Of a stretch of DNA of 64,000 bases, positions 55,891 through 64,000 are shown piece after piece; position 1 is the first letter of the stretch, and each line of letters opens with the position of its first letter. The notes below the pieces were generated by a model. It had not been told where the DNA came from. It did no database searches and was given only the letters and a program-made list of their open reading frames with translations. The stretch covers positions 19,813 through 83,812 of the forward strand of contig NZ_BAFT02000058.1 in assembly GCF_000308475.2 (NCBI RefSeq), written 5' to 3'. This DNA is from Nocardia brasiliensis NBRC 14402 (GTDB taxonomy: Bacteria; Actinomycetota; Actinomycetes; Mycobacteriales; Mycobacteriaceae). The translations under genes were made by a program, and so were the position numbers.

Positions 55891-56885
55891 GGTTTCACTC
55901 CCGCCAGGTCGAGCGCCTCGCGCACCATCTCCGCGGTGGTGGGCGGATCGGTCATCAGCAGCGGCACGCTGCGCACCTCGACACCGGGCACGTCGGCGGT
56001 GTCGGTGGAGTGGATCAGCCAGCCGTCCAGGATGCCGGTGGCCGAGCGGGCGCCGTAGTAACGGCCGATCGCCTCCGCGGTGGTCTCCACCCCGATCACG
56101 GACAGGCATTCGTCCGCCATCCCGCGCAACGGTTTTCCGTCGATCACACCGGACACGCCGATCACCTTGGCGGTGGTGGTGCGCAGCGCGCCGCGAATAC
56201 CGGGCACCGCGAGGATGGCGCCGATGCTCACCACCGGGTTCGACGGAGCGAGCAAGACCACATCCGCGGACTCTATGATCTCGGTCACATTCGGCGCCGG
56301 TTTGGACTCTTCGGCCCCGATTGTGGCGAATCCATGGGTCTCGATGTTCGCGCGGTACCGAACCCACCACTCTTGGAAATGGATCGCGCGACGTTCGCCA
56401 GGGTTGTCCGGGTCACTCACAACCACGTGCGTTTCACACCGATCGTCGGTCGCCGGGATCAGTTTCACGCCCGGCTGCCACCGGTTGCAGAGCGCCTCGG
56501 TGACCGCGGAGAGCGGGTACCCCGCGCGCAGCATCTCGGTGCGCACCAGGTGGGTGGCGATATCGCGATCCCCGAGTCCGAACCAGTCCGGCTGCGCATG
56601 ATATTTCGCCAGCTCTTCCTTGGCGTGCCAGGTTTCGCCGACCCGGCCCCAGCCGCGCTCGGTGTCGATGCCGCCCCCCAGGGTGTACATGCAGGTATCG
56701 AGGTCGGGGCAGATCCGGAGGCCGTGCATCCAGACGTCGTCACCGACGTTCACGATCGCGCAGACATCGGCCTCGGGCAGCAGTTCCCGGACCCCCTGGA
56801 GGAAACGTGCACCACCGACACCACCGACGAGAACGGCAATCCGCGGCCCGGTTACGGGCTCGGCATCCGCTTGATGAACAGTCAC
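55887..56885 (-). CDS. fbiA: FbiA, 2-phospho-L-lactate (phosphoenolpyruvyl) transferase
   Basis: A 332-residue CofD-family enzyme joining the activated phospho-moiety to Fo in F420 synthesis. The nucleotide-binding VLVGGVGGARFLQG, NVGDDVWMHGLRICPDLDT and LLAPSNPVVSIGAIL are conserved. GTG 56885 gives the usual length; the frame is open to 57026. It is the first gene of fbiA-fbiB-nudix and divergent from whiB2. Confidence 0.95.
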   Translation of the reverse strand: MTVHQADAEPVTGPRIAVLVGGVGGARFLQGVRELLPEADVCAIVNVGDDVWMHGLRICPDLDTCMYTLGGGIDTERGWGRVGETWHAKEELAKYHAQPDWFGLGDRDIATHLVRTEMLRAGYPLSAVTEALCNRWQPGVKLIPATDDRCETHVVVSDPDNPGERRAIHFQEWWVRYRANIETHGFATIGAEESKPAPNVTEIIESADVVLLAPSNPVVSIGAILAVPGIRGALRTTTAKVIGVSGVIDGKPLRGMADECLSVIGVETTAEAIGRYYGARSATGILDGWLIHSTDTADVPGVEVRSVPLLMTDPPTTAEMVREALDLAGVKP

Positions 56886-57230
56886 ATCCGCACAGCCTAT
56901 GCGTTGCCGGAGCGGGCGATGTTCATCGGATATTTGCTGGTCATTTGCCCTACTCCGCCTCAAGATCATCTTGGAAGGCGTTCGCGGATAGTAACGGAAT
57001 AGCGACGGCCGCTTGACCATCGACACGTCCGGCGTGTCTAATCACAGTCATGTCATTTCGGGTTCGCGCGAGAGTTCAAGGCGCGAACGGCTTTTCGAAC
57101 AGATGTTCGCATCGGGATGACGAGCTCGGGGACGTCCGCGGGACAACGTCGCGGGGTATGGCCGTCGGTAGGCGTGTTGGTCCGACGGAACGAATCATTC
57201 TGCGCTAACACACAGTGAGGAGGCGGAGCG
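56886..57230. other. Divergent promoter region of fbiA and whiB2
   Basis: About 345 bp without a supported gene. It contains an SOS-box-like palindrome at 57095-57110. GTGAGGAGG immediately before ATG 57231 is a strong ribosome site for whiB2. The fbiA side shows no clear ribosome site at GTG 56885. Confidence 0.55.
57095..57110. promoter_or_regulatory. LexA (SOS) box upstream of whiB2
   Basis: TCGAACAGATGTTCGC matches the actinobacterial SOS box TCGAAC-N4-GTTCGA at 15 of 16 positions counting N4 as free. It is 121 bp before the whiB2 ATG and 210 bp before fbiA. Confidence 0.6.
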
Positions 57231-57641
57231 ATGGCCAACGAGATGGTCTCGCCGACCGATTCCACAGCAGGCGCAGCACGTGGCGTCTGCGCAGAAAACG
57301 GCTGGAAGGATCAAGAGGGGGGTGACGAAGTCTCGACGTCCCGGCTCGGCTCGGGCGACGAAGTCTCGCCGCCCCGGCTCAGCCTGGTCGTCACGGGCTT
57401 CGACGAGATGTTCGAATCCATCGAAGAGCAGTGGCAAGAGCGCGCCCTGTGCGCACAGACCGATCCGGAGGCGTTCTTCCCAGAGAAGGGCGGCTCGACT
57501 CGCGAGGCGAAGCGGATCTGCATGGGCTGCGAGGTACGTGACGAGTGCCTGGAATACGCACTCGCCCACGATGAGCGTTTCGGCATCTGGGGCGGCCTCT
57601 CCGAGCGGGAGCGCCGCCGCCTGAAGCGCGGCATCGGCTAG
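57231..57641 (+). CDS. whiB2: WhiB2/WhmD, iron-sulfur septation regulator
   Basis: A 136-residue Wbl protein. Cluster cysteines are C74, C97, C100 and C106; the turn is GIWGG (118-122) and the basic tail RERRRLKRG. From residue 68 it is nearly identical to mycobacterial WhiB2. The N-terminal 65 residues are variable and contain an 11-residue tandem duplication. A GAGGAGG ribosome site supports ATG 57231. WhiB2 controls septation with WhiA-like partners. Confidence 0.95.
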   Translation: MANEMVSPTDSTAGAARGVCAENGWKDQEGGDEVSTSRLGSGDEVSPPRLSLVVTGFDEMFESIEEQWQERALCAQTDPEAFFPEKGGSTREAKRICMGCEVRDECLEYALAHDERFGIWGGLSERERRRLKRGIG

Positions 57642-57845
57642 TTCGCCCCCCTCGGGATGACCCCCCGAGTTATCCGAACGCGAGAACTCGCCACGGCGAC
57701 AACGGATCTCGCTTCGACACGGATAGCTCCGGGGGTAGCCCCGAACCGCAGCGGCAGGCCGCCCGAGACCCCGGCGGCACGCACCGCGACCTGCGCGGAC
57801 CACACTGGGTGCACGGGCACCGAGCGAGCTGGCTAGTTTTAACCC

Positions 57846-58325
57846 ATGGCACGTTCCCGGAATCGTCGTCCGCCGACCGCACGGTCGGTCATCCGCCGTG
57901 GTCGCGGGGTACGCGGACCGATGTTGCCGCCCACCGTGCCCGCCTGGCGCACCCGGGGACAGAAATTCGATCGGCTGGTGCTCGAGGCCTTCGCGCCGCT
58001 GGACACGCGCTGGCACGACCGGCTCACCAAGCTCGATATCGCCGTCGACGACGTGCCGAAAATCCGTCCGCTGCACCCCGATTCGGTCACCTGGCCGGAC
58101 GAGGTGGTCGCCGACGGACCGGTGCCACTGTCCCGGCTCATCCCGGCCGGTGTCGACCGGCACGGCGCGGCCACCCGCGCGCGGGTGGTGCTGTTCCGCA
58201 AACCGCTCGAACTTCGTGCCAGCGACCCCGACGACCTGGTCGACCTGCTGCGCGAGGTGCTGGTCCAGCAGATCGCCACCTACCTCGGCGTGGACCCGGA
58301 CGTGATCGATCCGGAACCCGAGTAG
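57846..58325 (+). CDS. Metallopeptidase-family (zincin_1) protein with degenerate active site
   Basis: A 159-residue protein of the family usually annotated metallopeptidase family protein, at the Rv3259 position. In the family the helix LREVLVHE(L/I)GHH carries zinc. Here it reads LREVLVQQIATYLG, so both histidines and the glutamate are lost, and peptidase activity is not expected. The N-terminus is basic (ARSRNRRPPTARSVIRRGRG). ATG 57846 is preceded by no strong ribosome site. Confidence 0.8.
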   Translation: MARSRNRRPPTARSVIRRGRGVRGPMLPPTVPAWRTRGQKFDRLVLEAFAPLDTRWHDRLTKLDIAVDDVPKIRPLHPDSVTWPDEVVADGPVPLSRLIPAGVDRHGAATRARVVLFRKPLELRASDPDDLVDLLREVLVQQIATYLGVDPDVIDPEPE

Positions 58326-58465
58326 GCACACACCCGGCCGGCGCCGCCACGGCATCGAATGTCGTTGCGCGACACTCCCCGGCGTGGGCCAGTATTTGCC
58401 CGATTCCTGAGCGTGTCTGTCCACATCGGGGCGCCAGGAGGGTTACTCTCATCGGCGTGATCCCC

Positions 58466-58846
58466 ATGCGTCGTTGCTGCCGTCCAGGTTGCAAGAATCC
58501 GGCCGTCGCGACGCTCACCTATGTGTACTCGGACTCGACGGCCGTGGTCGGACCGCTCGCCACCGTCGCCGAACCGCACTCCTGGGATCTCTGCGAAACC
58601 CACGGCTCCCGGATCACCGCCCCGAAGGGCTGGGAGATGGTCCGGCACGAGGGCGGATTCTCCTCCAGCACACCGGATGACGACGATCTGACCGCGCTCG
58701 CCGAAGCCGTTCGCGAAGCCGGCCTGCGCCGCCGCCCGCCGGAACCGGATCAGCGCGGCTACCGCGACTACGCGCCGCCGCCGCAGCGCACCACCCGCAC
58801 CGGTCGCCGGGGCCACCTCCGGGTACTGCCCGACCCGCCGTCCTGA
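58466..58846 (+). CDS. DUF3499 family protein, Rv3258c homologue
   Basis: A 126-residue protein starting MRRCCRPGCKNPAVATLTY. Cys4, Cys5, Cys9 and a later WDLCETHG suggest a small zinc-binding module. The remainder is acidic then Pro/Arg-rich. A GTG three codons earlier (58457) is also in frame, and TACTCT shortly upstream could be a -10 for a leaderless transcript. Function unknown; it is always found beside manB. Confidence 0.85.
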   Translation: MRRCCRPGCKNPAVATLTYVYSDSTAVVGPLATVAEPHSWDLCETHGSRITAPKGWEMVRHEGGFSSSTPDDDDLTALAEAVREAGLRRRPPEPDQRGYRDYAPPPQRTTRTGRRGHLRVLPDPPS

Positions 58847-58898
58847 ACAAACCAGGACCGGGTCAAGCCGTCGCCACGGGGGCACTAGGGTGAAGGGC

Positions 58899-60275
58899 AT
58901 GACTGTCGCCCGCTCTGCCGAGTTCGTCAACGCGGTGATCAAGGCATACGACGTTCGCGGTGTGGTCGGCGAACAGATCGATGCCGAATTCGTCAGGGAC
59001 ATCGGCGCTTCGTTCGCCCGGCTGATGCGCGCGGAAGGTGCGCAACGCGCCGTGATCGGCCATGACATGCGCGAATCCTCTCCCGCGCTGTCGCAGGCCT
59101 TCGCCGATGGCGTGCTCGCCCAGGGCCTCGATGTGGTGCACATCGGGCTGGCCTCCACCGATCAGCTGTACTTCGCCTCCGGCCGGCTGGACTGCCCCGG
59201 CGCCATGTTCACCGCGAGCCACAACCCGGCCCGCTACAACGGCATCAAGATGTGTCGCGCCAAAGCCCTTCCGGTAGGCCAGGACACGGGCCTGGCCACG
59301 ATCAAGGACGAGGTCGCCACGGGCGTGCCCGCCTACGACGGCCCGCACGGCACCGAAACCAAAACGGACCTGCTCGACGATTACGCGGCGTTCCTGCGCG
59401 GCCTGGTCGATCTCGGCGCGGTCCGCCCGCTCACCATCGCGGTGGACGCGGGCAACGGCATGGGCGGGCACACGGTGCCCGCGGTGTTCCGCACGCTGCC
59501 GCAGGTGACGATCGTCCCGCTGTACTTCGAACTGGACGGGTCCTTCCCGAACCACGAGGCCAATCCGCTCGACCCCAAGAACCTGGTCGATCTGCAGGAT
59601 CTGGTGGTCAAGTCGGGCGCCGACATCGGCCTCGCCTTCGACGGCGACGCGGACCGCTGCTTCGTGGTGGACGAGCAGGGCGATCCGGTCTCGCCGTCGG
59701 CGATCACCGCGCTGGTCGCCGAGCGCGAACTGGCCAAGGAGCCGGGCGGGGTCATCATCCACAACCTGATCACCTCGCGCGCGGTGCCCGAACTGGTCAC
59801 CGAACTCGGCGGCACCCCGGTGCGCACCCGGGTCGGTCACTCGTTCATCAAGCAGCAGATGGCCTCGACCGGCGCGGTGTTCGGCGGCGAGCATTCCGCG
59901 CACTACTACTTCCGCGACTTCTGGGGCGCCGACTCCGGCATGCTCGCCGCGCTGCATGTGCTGGCCGCGCTCGGCGAACAGGACCGGCCGGTGTCGGAAC
60001 TGATGGCGGCCTACGAAACGTATGCGGCCTCCGGAGAGATCAATTCCACAGTGGCGGACGCGCAGGAGCGGACCTTGGCGGTGGTGGCGGCTTTCGCGAG
60101 CCGGACGGTCTCGGTGGACCGGCTCGACGGGGTCACCGTGCAACTCGCCGACGATGCCTGGTTCAATCTGCGCGCGTCCAACACCGAGCCGCTGCTGCGG
60201 CTCAACGTCGAGGCCAGATCGCCGGAGGAAGTAGACGTACTCGTGACCGAGATCCTGAGCATCGTCCGGTCCTGA
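58899..60275 (+). CDS. manB: Phosphomannomutase/phosphoglucomutase
   Basis: A 458-residue alpha-D-phosphohexomutase. Catalytic phosphoserine in TASHNPARYNG, metal loop DGDADRC, sugar-binding GEHSAHYYFRDF and phosphate-binding RASNTEPLLRLN are all present. It interconverts mannose-6-P and mannose-1-P for GDP-mannose and envelope glycans. ATG 58899 was used; GTG 58890 is equally possible. With tobH and manA it forms a mannose block. Confidence 0.95.
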   Translation: MTVARSAEFVNAVIKAYDVRGVVGEQIDAEFVRDIGASFARLMRAEGAQRAVIGHDMRESSPALSQAFADGVLAQGLDVVHIGLASTDQLYFASGRLDCPGAMFTASHNPARYNGIKMCRAKALPVGQDTGLATIKDEVATGVPAYDGPHGTETKTDLLDDYAAFLRGLVDLGAVRPLTIAVDAGNGMGGHTVPAVFRTLPQVTIVPLYFELDGSFPNHEANPLDPKNLVDLQDLVVKSGADIGLAFDGDADRCFVVDEQGDPVSPSAITALVAERELAKEPGGVIIHNLITSRAVPELVTELGGTPVRTRVGHSFIKQQMASTGAVFGGEHSAHYYFRDFWGADSGMLAALHVLAALGEQDRPVSELMAAYETYAASGEINSTVADAQERTLAVVAAFASRTVSVDRLDGVTVQLADDAWFNLRASNTEPLLRLNVEARSPEEVDVLVTEILSIVRS

Positions 60276-60400
60276 CTGGAATAGTGGAATCAGGGCGGAT
60301 GAAATCACAAGCTCAGGATTCAGCGATCGGGGGAGCCGACGGCTCGGCCCGGGACCGGGAACCCGAGCATCGACCGCTCCCGACTGGAATAGTGGAATCA
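60274..60400. repeat. Direct repeat between manB and the TobH-like gene
   Basis: GACTGGAATAGTGGAATCA occurs at 60274-60292 (overlapping the manB stop) and at 60382-60400. Each is followed by a similar ATCACA...GGATTCA stretch, so a segment of about 108 bp has been partly duplicated. It could be a regulatory element or a simple local duplication. Confidence 0.7.
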
Positions 60401-60501
60401 CAGGCCCTGGATTCACCCGACTCGGGCCCGGCGTGGCAGCTGACCCGGGTGGGAGCAAGGGCGGAAACGACTCAGCGCGATGAGGGGAGGTGGGACGCCC
60501 G

Positions 60502-61704
60502 ATGATCGCTGGAACACCGGTGCTCGACCTCGACGATGCCGCTTCACTCGAGGCAGCCGATACCGCGGGCGCCCTGCGTTCGGCGGCCTCCGGCGGTGCT
60601 CAGGTCCGGGCCACGGCAGCCGCCGTCGGCGAGGACGCCCTGGCCCGCCTCGCCGGTCTGCGACCACGCAGCGTGGTGCTCGTCTCCGGCGCAGGCCGGG
60701 CCGCGCGGGCCGCGAGCCTGCTGGTCGCCGCGCTCGGTGACCGCGCGGGTCTGCCCGTGGTGCCGGTCGCCGCGCTGCCGCCCTGGGTCGGTCCGCTCGA
60801 CGTCGTCTTGGTCGCCGGCGACGACGCGGGCGACCCGCGCCTGACCGACGCGGTGGACCGCGCGCTGCGCCGCGGCGCCGAGGTGGTCGTGGCGACCCCG
60901 ATCGAAGGCCCGATGCGCGCCGTCGCGGCCGGCCGGGCCGCCGTACTCGCACCGCGGGTGCCGGTGCTGGACCACAACCGGCTGCTGCGTTTCGTCGCGG
61001 CGGGCATCGCGGTGTTGCAGATTGTCGACCCCGGCCGCAGCGCGACGCTCGTGCCCGACCTCACCGCGCTGGCCGACATCCTCGACGCGGAGGCGCTGCG
61101 CGACGGTCCGGCCAACGAGGTCTTCCGTAATCCGGCCAAGACGCTCGCCGCCCGTATGCATCAGCGCGGGGTGGTGCTGACCGGCGACTCCCCCGCCGCG
61201 GCCCAGCTGGCCGAGCACGGCGCCGAGGTGCTGCTGCAGTCGGCGGGTCGGGTCGCCACCGCGGTGGATCTGGCCGAGGCCGTCGCCGCCAGAGCCCGGA
61301 TGACCGAGGCCGCAGGCGAATCCGCGCCCGGCTACGATCCGCTCTTCCACGACGAAGAACTCGACGGCCCCGTCCAGGTGGAACGGATGCGGGTGTTCGT
61401 GCTCAGCACCGACGCCGACCAATCCGCCGCGCGCCGCCGGATCGCGGTGTTCGGCGGCGGCGAGGCGAGCCTGGTCGACGCCGATCTGGTGAACGCCGAT
61501 GTCGATCTGCTGCACACCGGCCTCACCGATCCGTCCGTGCCCGCACCGCCACGCACCGAGGAACCCGCGTCCGGCGCGGGGGGCGAGGTGGAACAACTCG
61601 CCGTGCTCGCGTTGCGGCTGGAAATGGCCGCCGCATACCTACGGCTGATCGGAACTCGCGGCACCGCGACCGAGAGCCAAGGGCAGTTCGGGGGCAGCTA
61701 CTAG
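60502..61704 (+). CDS. SIS-domain TobH-like protein, Rv3256c homologue
   Basis: A 400-residue protein. Residues about 50-170 form an isomerase-like SIS fold (SVVLVSGAGRAARAASLLVAA, VVLVAGDDAGDPRL). The C-terminal half is helical. It is always located between manB and manA in this order, which points to a sugar-phosphate role. GGGGAGG precedes ATG 60502 by 11 bases. Stop TAG shares its last base with the manA GTG. Confidence 0.82.
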   Translation: MIAGTPVLDLDDAASLEAADTAGALRSAASGGAQVRATAAAVGEDALARLAGLRPRSVVLVSGAGRAARAASLLVAALGDRAGLPVVPVAALPPWVGPLDVVLVAGDDAGDPRLTDAVDRALRRGAEVVVATPIEGPMRAVAAGRAAVLAPRVPVLDHNRLLRFVAAGIAVLQIVDPGRSATLVPDLTALADILDAEALRDGPANEVFRNPAKTLAARMHQRGVVLTGDSPAAAQLAEHGAEVLLQSAGRVATAVDLAEAVAARARMTEAAGESAPGYDPLFHDEELDGPVQVERMRVFVLSTDADQSAARRRIAVFGGGEASLVDADLVNADVDLLHTGLTDPSVPAPPRTEEPASGAGGEVEQLAVLALRLEMAAAYLRLIGTRGTATESQGQFGGSY

Positions 61705-62972
61705 TGCACGAACTCGTTGGTGCGCTGCGCTCGTACGCCTGGGGCTCGCGCACCGCGCTCGCTCAGTTGTGCGGCCGACCGGTACCGTCCGCCCACCCCG
61801 AAGCCGAACTCTGGTTCGGCGCGCATCCCGCCGATCCCGCGCACGTCCGGATCGGGGAGCACACCACCTCGCTGCTGGACTTCGTCGCGGCCGACCCGAT
61901 CCGCGAACTCGGCCCGGCCGCCGCGGAATTCGGTGGCAAGCTGCCGTTCCTGCTCAAGATCCTGGCCGCCGAGGAGCCGCTCTCGCTGCAGGCGCATCCG
62001 AGTGCGGCGCAGGCGCGCGCGGGTTTCGAGCGGGAGAACCGGACCAACGTGGCGTTGGACTCGCCGATGCGCAACTACCGCGACGACAACCACAAGCCCG
62101 AACTGGTGGTGGCGTTGGACCGATTCGAGGCGCTGGCCGGTTTCCGCGACCCGCACCGCACCGTGGAGCTGCTGCGCGCGCTGCAGGTGCCCGGCCTGGA
62201 GTCGTACGCGAACCTGCTTGCCGCGCAGCCGGACTCGGACGGTCTGCGCACCCTGTTCACCACCTGGATCACGCTGCCGCAGCCGGTGCTGGCCACCCTG
62301 CTGCCCGCGGTGCTGGACGGCTGTGTGCGGTACCTGTCCGGAAAAGGCAAGCGCGAGTTCACCGCCGAGGCCCGCACCGCGTTGGAGCTGGCCGAGGCCT
62401 ACCCCGGCGACGCGGGCGTGCTCGCGGCGCTGCTGTTGAACCGGCTGACGCTGGAACCGGGACAGGGCCTGTTCCTCGCCGCCGGCAACCTGCACGCCTA
62501 CCTGCGCGGGCTCGGCGTGGAGATCATGGCCAACTCCGACAACGTGTTGCGCGGCGGGCTCACCCCCAAGCACGTCGACGTGCCGGAACTGTTGCGGGTG
62601 CTGGATTTCGAGCCGATCGATCTGCCGGTCGTGCTGCCCGAGCCCGCCGGTGACGGCTCGGTGCGCTACACGACGCCCGCACCGGAGTTCGCGCTGCGCC
62701 GCTTCGATCTCGTCGCCGGTTCCGGCCAAGTGCCGCTCACCGCGGCCGGGCCCGGCATCGTGCTGTGCACCGCCGGTTCGGTCCGCTTGCTGCGGGGCAG
62801 CACCGAATTGGCGCTGCAGCGCGGCGCCGCGGCGTGGATCTCGGCCACCGACACCGACATTCGAGCCCAGGCGCCCGACGGCGACGCGCAGCTGTTCTGT
62901 GCGTGCGTCGGCGGGGTGGGCGCCGCGGGTCTGCCCGCCACGCTGACCGGGACCGATCAGCACCGCGGATAA
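61704..62972 (+). CDS. manA: Mannose-6-phosphate isomerase, class I
   Basis: A 422-residue zinc isomerase converting fructose-6-P to mannose-6-P. Zinc and active-site segments: LPFLLKILAAEEPLSLQAHP, DDNHKPELVVALDRFEALAGF, LFLAAGNLHAYLRGLGVEIMANSDNVLRGGL-type cupin region. GTG 61704 overlaps the preceding stop by one base. It completes the ManB-TobH-ManA block. Confidence 0.95.
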   Translation: MHELVGALRSYAWGSRTALAQLCGRPVPSAHPEAELWFGAHPADPAHVRIGEHTTSLLDFVAADPIRELGPAAAEFGGKLPFLLKILAAEEPLSLQAHPSAAQARAGFERENRTNVALDSPMRNYRDDNHKPELVVALDRFEALAGFRDPHRTVELLRALQVPGLESYANLLAAQPDSDGLRTLFTTWITLPQPVLATLLPAVLDGCVRYLSGKGKREFTAEARTALELAEAYPGDAGVLAALLLNRLTLEPGQGLFLAAGNLHAYLRGLGVEIMANSDNVLRGGLTPKHVDVPELLRVLDFEPIDLPVVLPEPAGDGSVRYTTPAPEFALRRFDLVAGSGQVPLTAAGPGIVLCTAGSVRLLRGSTELALQRGAAAWISATDTDIRAQAPDGDAQLFCACVGGVGAAGLPATLTGTDQHRG

Positions 62973-63051
62973 ACCCGGGCATCGGGTGTCCGACGGCCGC
63001 GACACGCTAAGTTAGCCAGGATCGGGCAATTCGAGAAAGGGCGTCCAGGGC

Positions 63052-63963
63052 ATGTCGGCTGGTGGTGGCAAGAAGGCGATCCTCGCCGCGTTGACGGCGA
63101 ACGCGGGCATCGCCGTCGCGAAGTTCATCGGTGCGGCGATCACCGGTTCCGCGTCGATGCTCGCCGAGGCGGTGCACTCGGTGGCCGACACCTCCAACCA
63201 GGGTCTGCTGCTGCTCGGCCAGCGGCGAGCCGAGCAGGAGGCCGACGAGCTGCATCCGTTCGGTTACGGACGCAACCGCTACTTCTACTCGTTCATCGTG
63301 GCGCTGGTGCTGTTCACCATCGGCTCCATCTACGCCGTCTACGAGGGCATCCACAAGATCCAGCATCCGGAGGATCTGACCTCGCCGATCGTCGCGATCG
63401 TCATCCTGCTGATCGCCATCGGCCTGGAGACCTACAGCTTCACGACCGCGATCCGGGAATCCAAGCCGCTCAAGGGCGGTGCGAGCTGGTGGCGGTTCAT
63501 CCGCACCTCGCGCAGCCCGGAACTGCCGGTGGTGCTGCTGGAGGACACCGGCGCGCTGGTGGGCCTGATCTTCGCCTTCATCGGCGTCGGGCTGACGATG
63601 GTCACCGGCAACCCCGTCTGGGATGGCGTCGGCACGCTGGCCATCGGCCTGCTGCTCGGTGTCATCGCCGTCATCCTGATCATCGAGATGCAGAGCCTGC
63701 TCATCGGTGAGGGGGCCACGCCGGAAGAGGACCGGCTGATCCGGGAGAACCTGGTCGACGGCACCCGCATCGACCGCGTGATCCACCTCAAGTCCCAATA
63801 CCTCGGTCCCGAAGAGCTTTTGGTCGCCGCCAAGATCGGTGCGGCGCCGGGCCTCGATGTCGCCCAGCTCGCCGCGGCCATCGACGACGCGGAGGCCCGC
63901 GTCCGCGCCGCGGTGCCCGCCGCCCGCGTCATGTACCTCGAACCGGATCTGTACCGCACGTAG
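63052..63963 (+). CDS. Cation diffusion facilitator family transporter
   Basis: A 303-residue metal exporter. Transmembrane helices include AILAALTANAGIAVAKFIGA, FIVALVLFTIGSIYAVYEG, IVAIVILLIAIGLETYSF, LVGLIFAFIGVGLTMVTG and TLAIGLLLGVIAVILIIEM. Metal residues appear as HSVADT in TM2 and EDTGAL in TM5. A C-terminal cytosolic domain follows. Zn, Fe or Mn is likely; specificity cannot be read from sequence. It is 79 bp after manA. Confidence 0.9.
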   Translation: MSAGGGKKAILAALTANAGIAVAKFIGAAITGSASMLAEAVHSVADTSNQGLLLLGQRRAEQEADELHPFGYGRNRYFYSFIVALVLFTIGSIYAVYEGIHKIQHPEDLTSPIVAIVILLIAIGLETYSFTTAIRESKPLKGGASWWRFIRTSRSPELPVVLLEDTGALVGLIFAFIGVGLTMVTGNPVWDGVGTLAIGLLLGVIAVILIIEMQSLLIGEGATPEEDRLIRENLVDGTRIDRVIHLKSQYLGPEELLVAAKIGAAPGLDVAQLAAAIDDAEARVRAAVPAARVMYLEPDLYRT

Positions 63964-64000
63964 GCACTTCCCGCACCGGTTCTGCCGCCACGCACCCGGG

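Noticed and set aside
57195..58424. Minus-strand open frame of 409 codons opposite whiB2 and the zincin gene
   Set aside because: It is antisense to whiB2, which has all cluster cysteines, and shows no domain.

Overview
The window is a stretch of high-GC actinobacterial chromosome, most likely Nocardia or a very close relative. That assignment is inferred from gene content: WhiB1 and WhiB2, SigH-RshA, MtrAB-LpqB, PdtaS, SecA1, coenzyme F420 genes FbiA/FbiB, TB9.4 and TB7.3 homologues, AlkB with paired rubredoxins, and GTG starts with 1-4 bp stop/start overlaps. Most of it follows the Mycobacterium tuberculosis Rv3208-Rv3262 neighbourhood (order recalled from memory), with apparent inversions and insertions. 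No tRNA, rRNA, CRISPR array, insertion sequence or prophage was seen.

Layout. 1-5.3 kb: end of a TetR gene, DUF3107/TB9.4, YceI, an MmyB-type regulator, a ferritin-like protein, an alpha/beta hydrolase and a SCO6745-family protein. 5.3-12.2 kb: DEAD-box helicase, membrane-anchored beta-propeller, F420-type nitroreductase, histidine phosphatase-GNAT-endonuclease V run, small membrane protein, diacylglycerol-kinase-like protein. 12.4-17.8 kb: stress and redox control with WhiB1 (CRP-like site), PdtaS, a TB7.3-like biotinyl carrier, the 24-residue ribosomal protein bL37, RshA-SigH (SigH-type self promoter), YbaK and SRAP/YedK. 18-26 kb: aldehyde dehydrogenase, AroA-RsgA, two small genes, SecA1. 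26-33.2 kb: a lipid block with an Rv3235-family protein, WS/DGAT-like protein, DUF6912, ferredoxin reductase and two tandem fatty acid desaturases.

33.3-38.7 kb is the most accessory-looking stretch: BluB, an orphan small protein, a 409 bp degenerate minisatellite, a GNAT, a frameshifted thiolase, and an HTH / EspR-like / ImmA-IrrE metallopeptidase trio whose peptidase is also frameshifted. 38.8-48.4 kb returns to core genes: HPF, ComF, LpqB-MtrB-MtrA, Tmk, AhcY. A fulvocin C-like cysteine-rich protein fused to a CxxC domain and a membrane anchor lies between Tmk and AhcY. 48.5-54 kb: a GDPD lipoprotein and the alkane-oxidation cluster (two AlkB, two rubredoxins, TetR). 54-64 kb: NUDIX, FbiB-FbiA, WhiB2 (SOS-box-like site upstream), a degenerate zincin, DUF3499, the ManB-TobH-ManA mannose pathway and a cation diffusion facilitator.

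Functionally, AlkB1-rubredoxins-TetR form a translationally coupled alkane hydroxylation operon. The ferredoxin reductase and desaturases form an electron-transfer/desaturation unit. ManB and ManA supply mannose phosphates for cell-envelope glycans. MtrAB-LpqB and SigH-RshA are complete signalling units. Several loci carry tandem repeats in or beside conserved genes.
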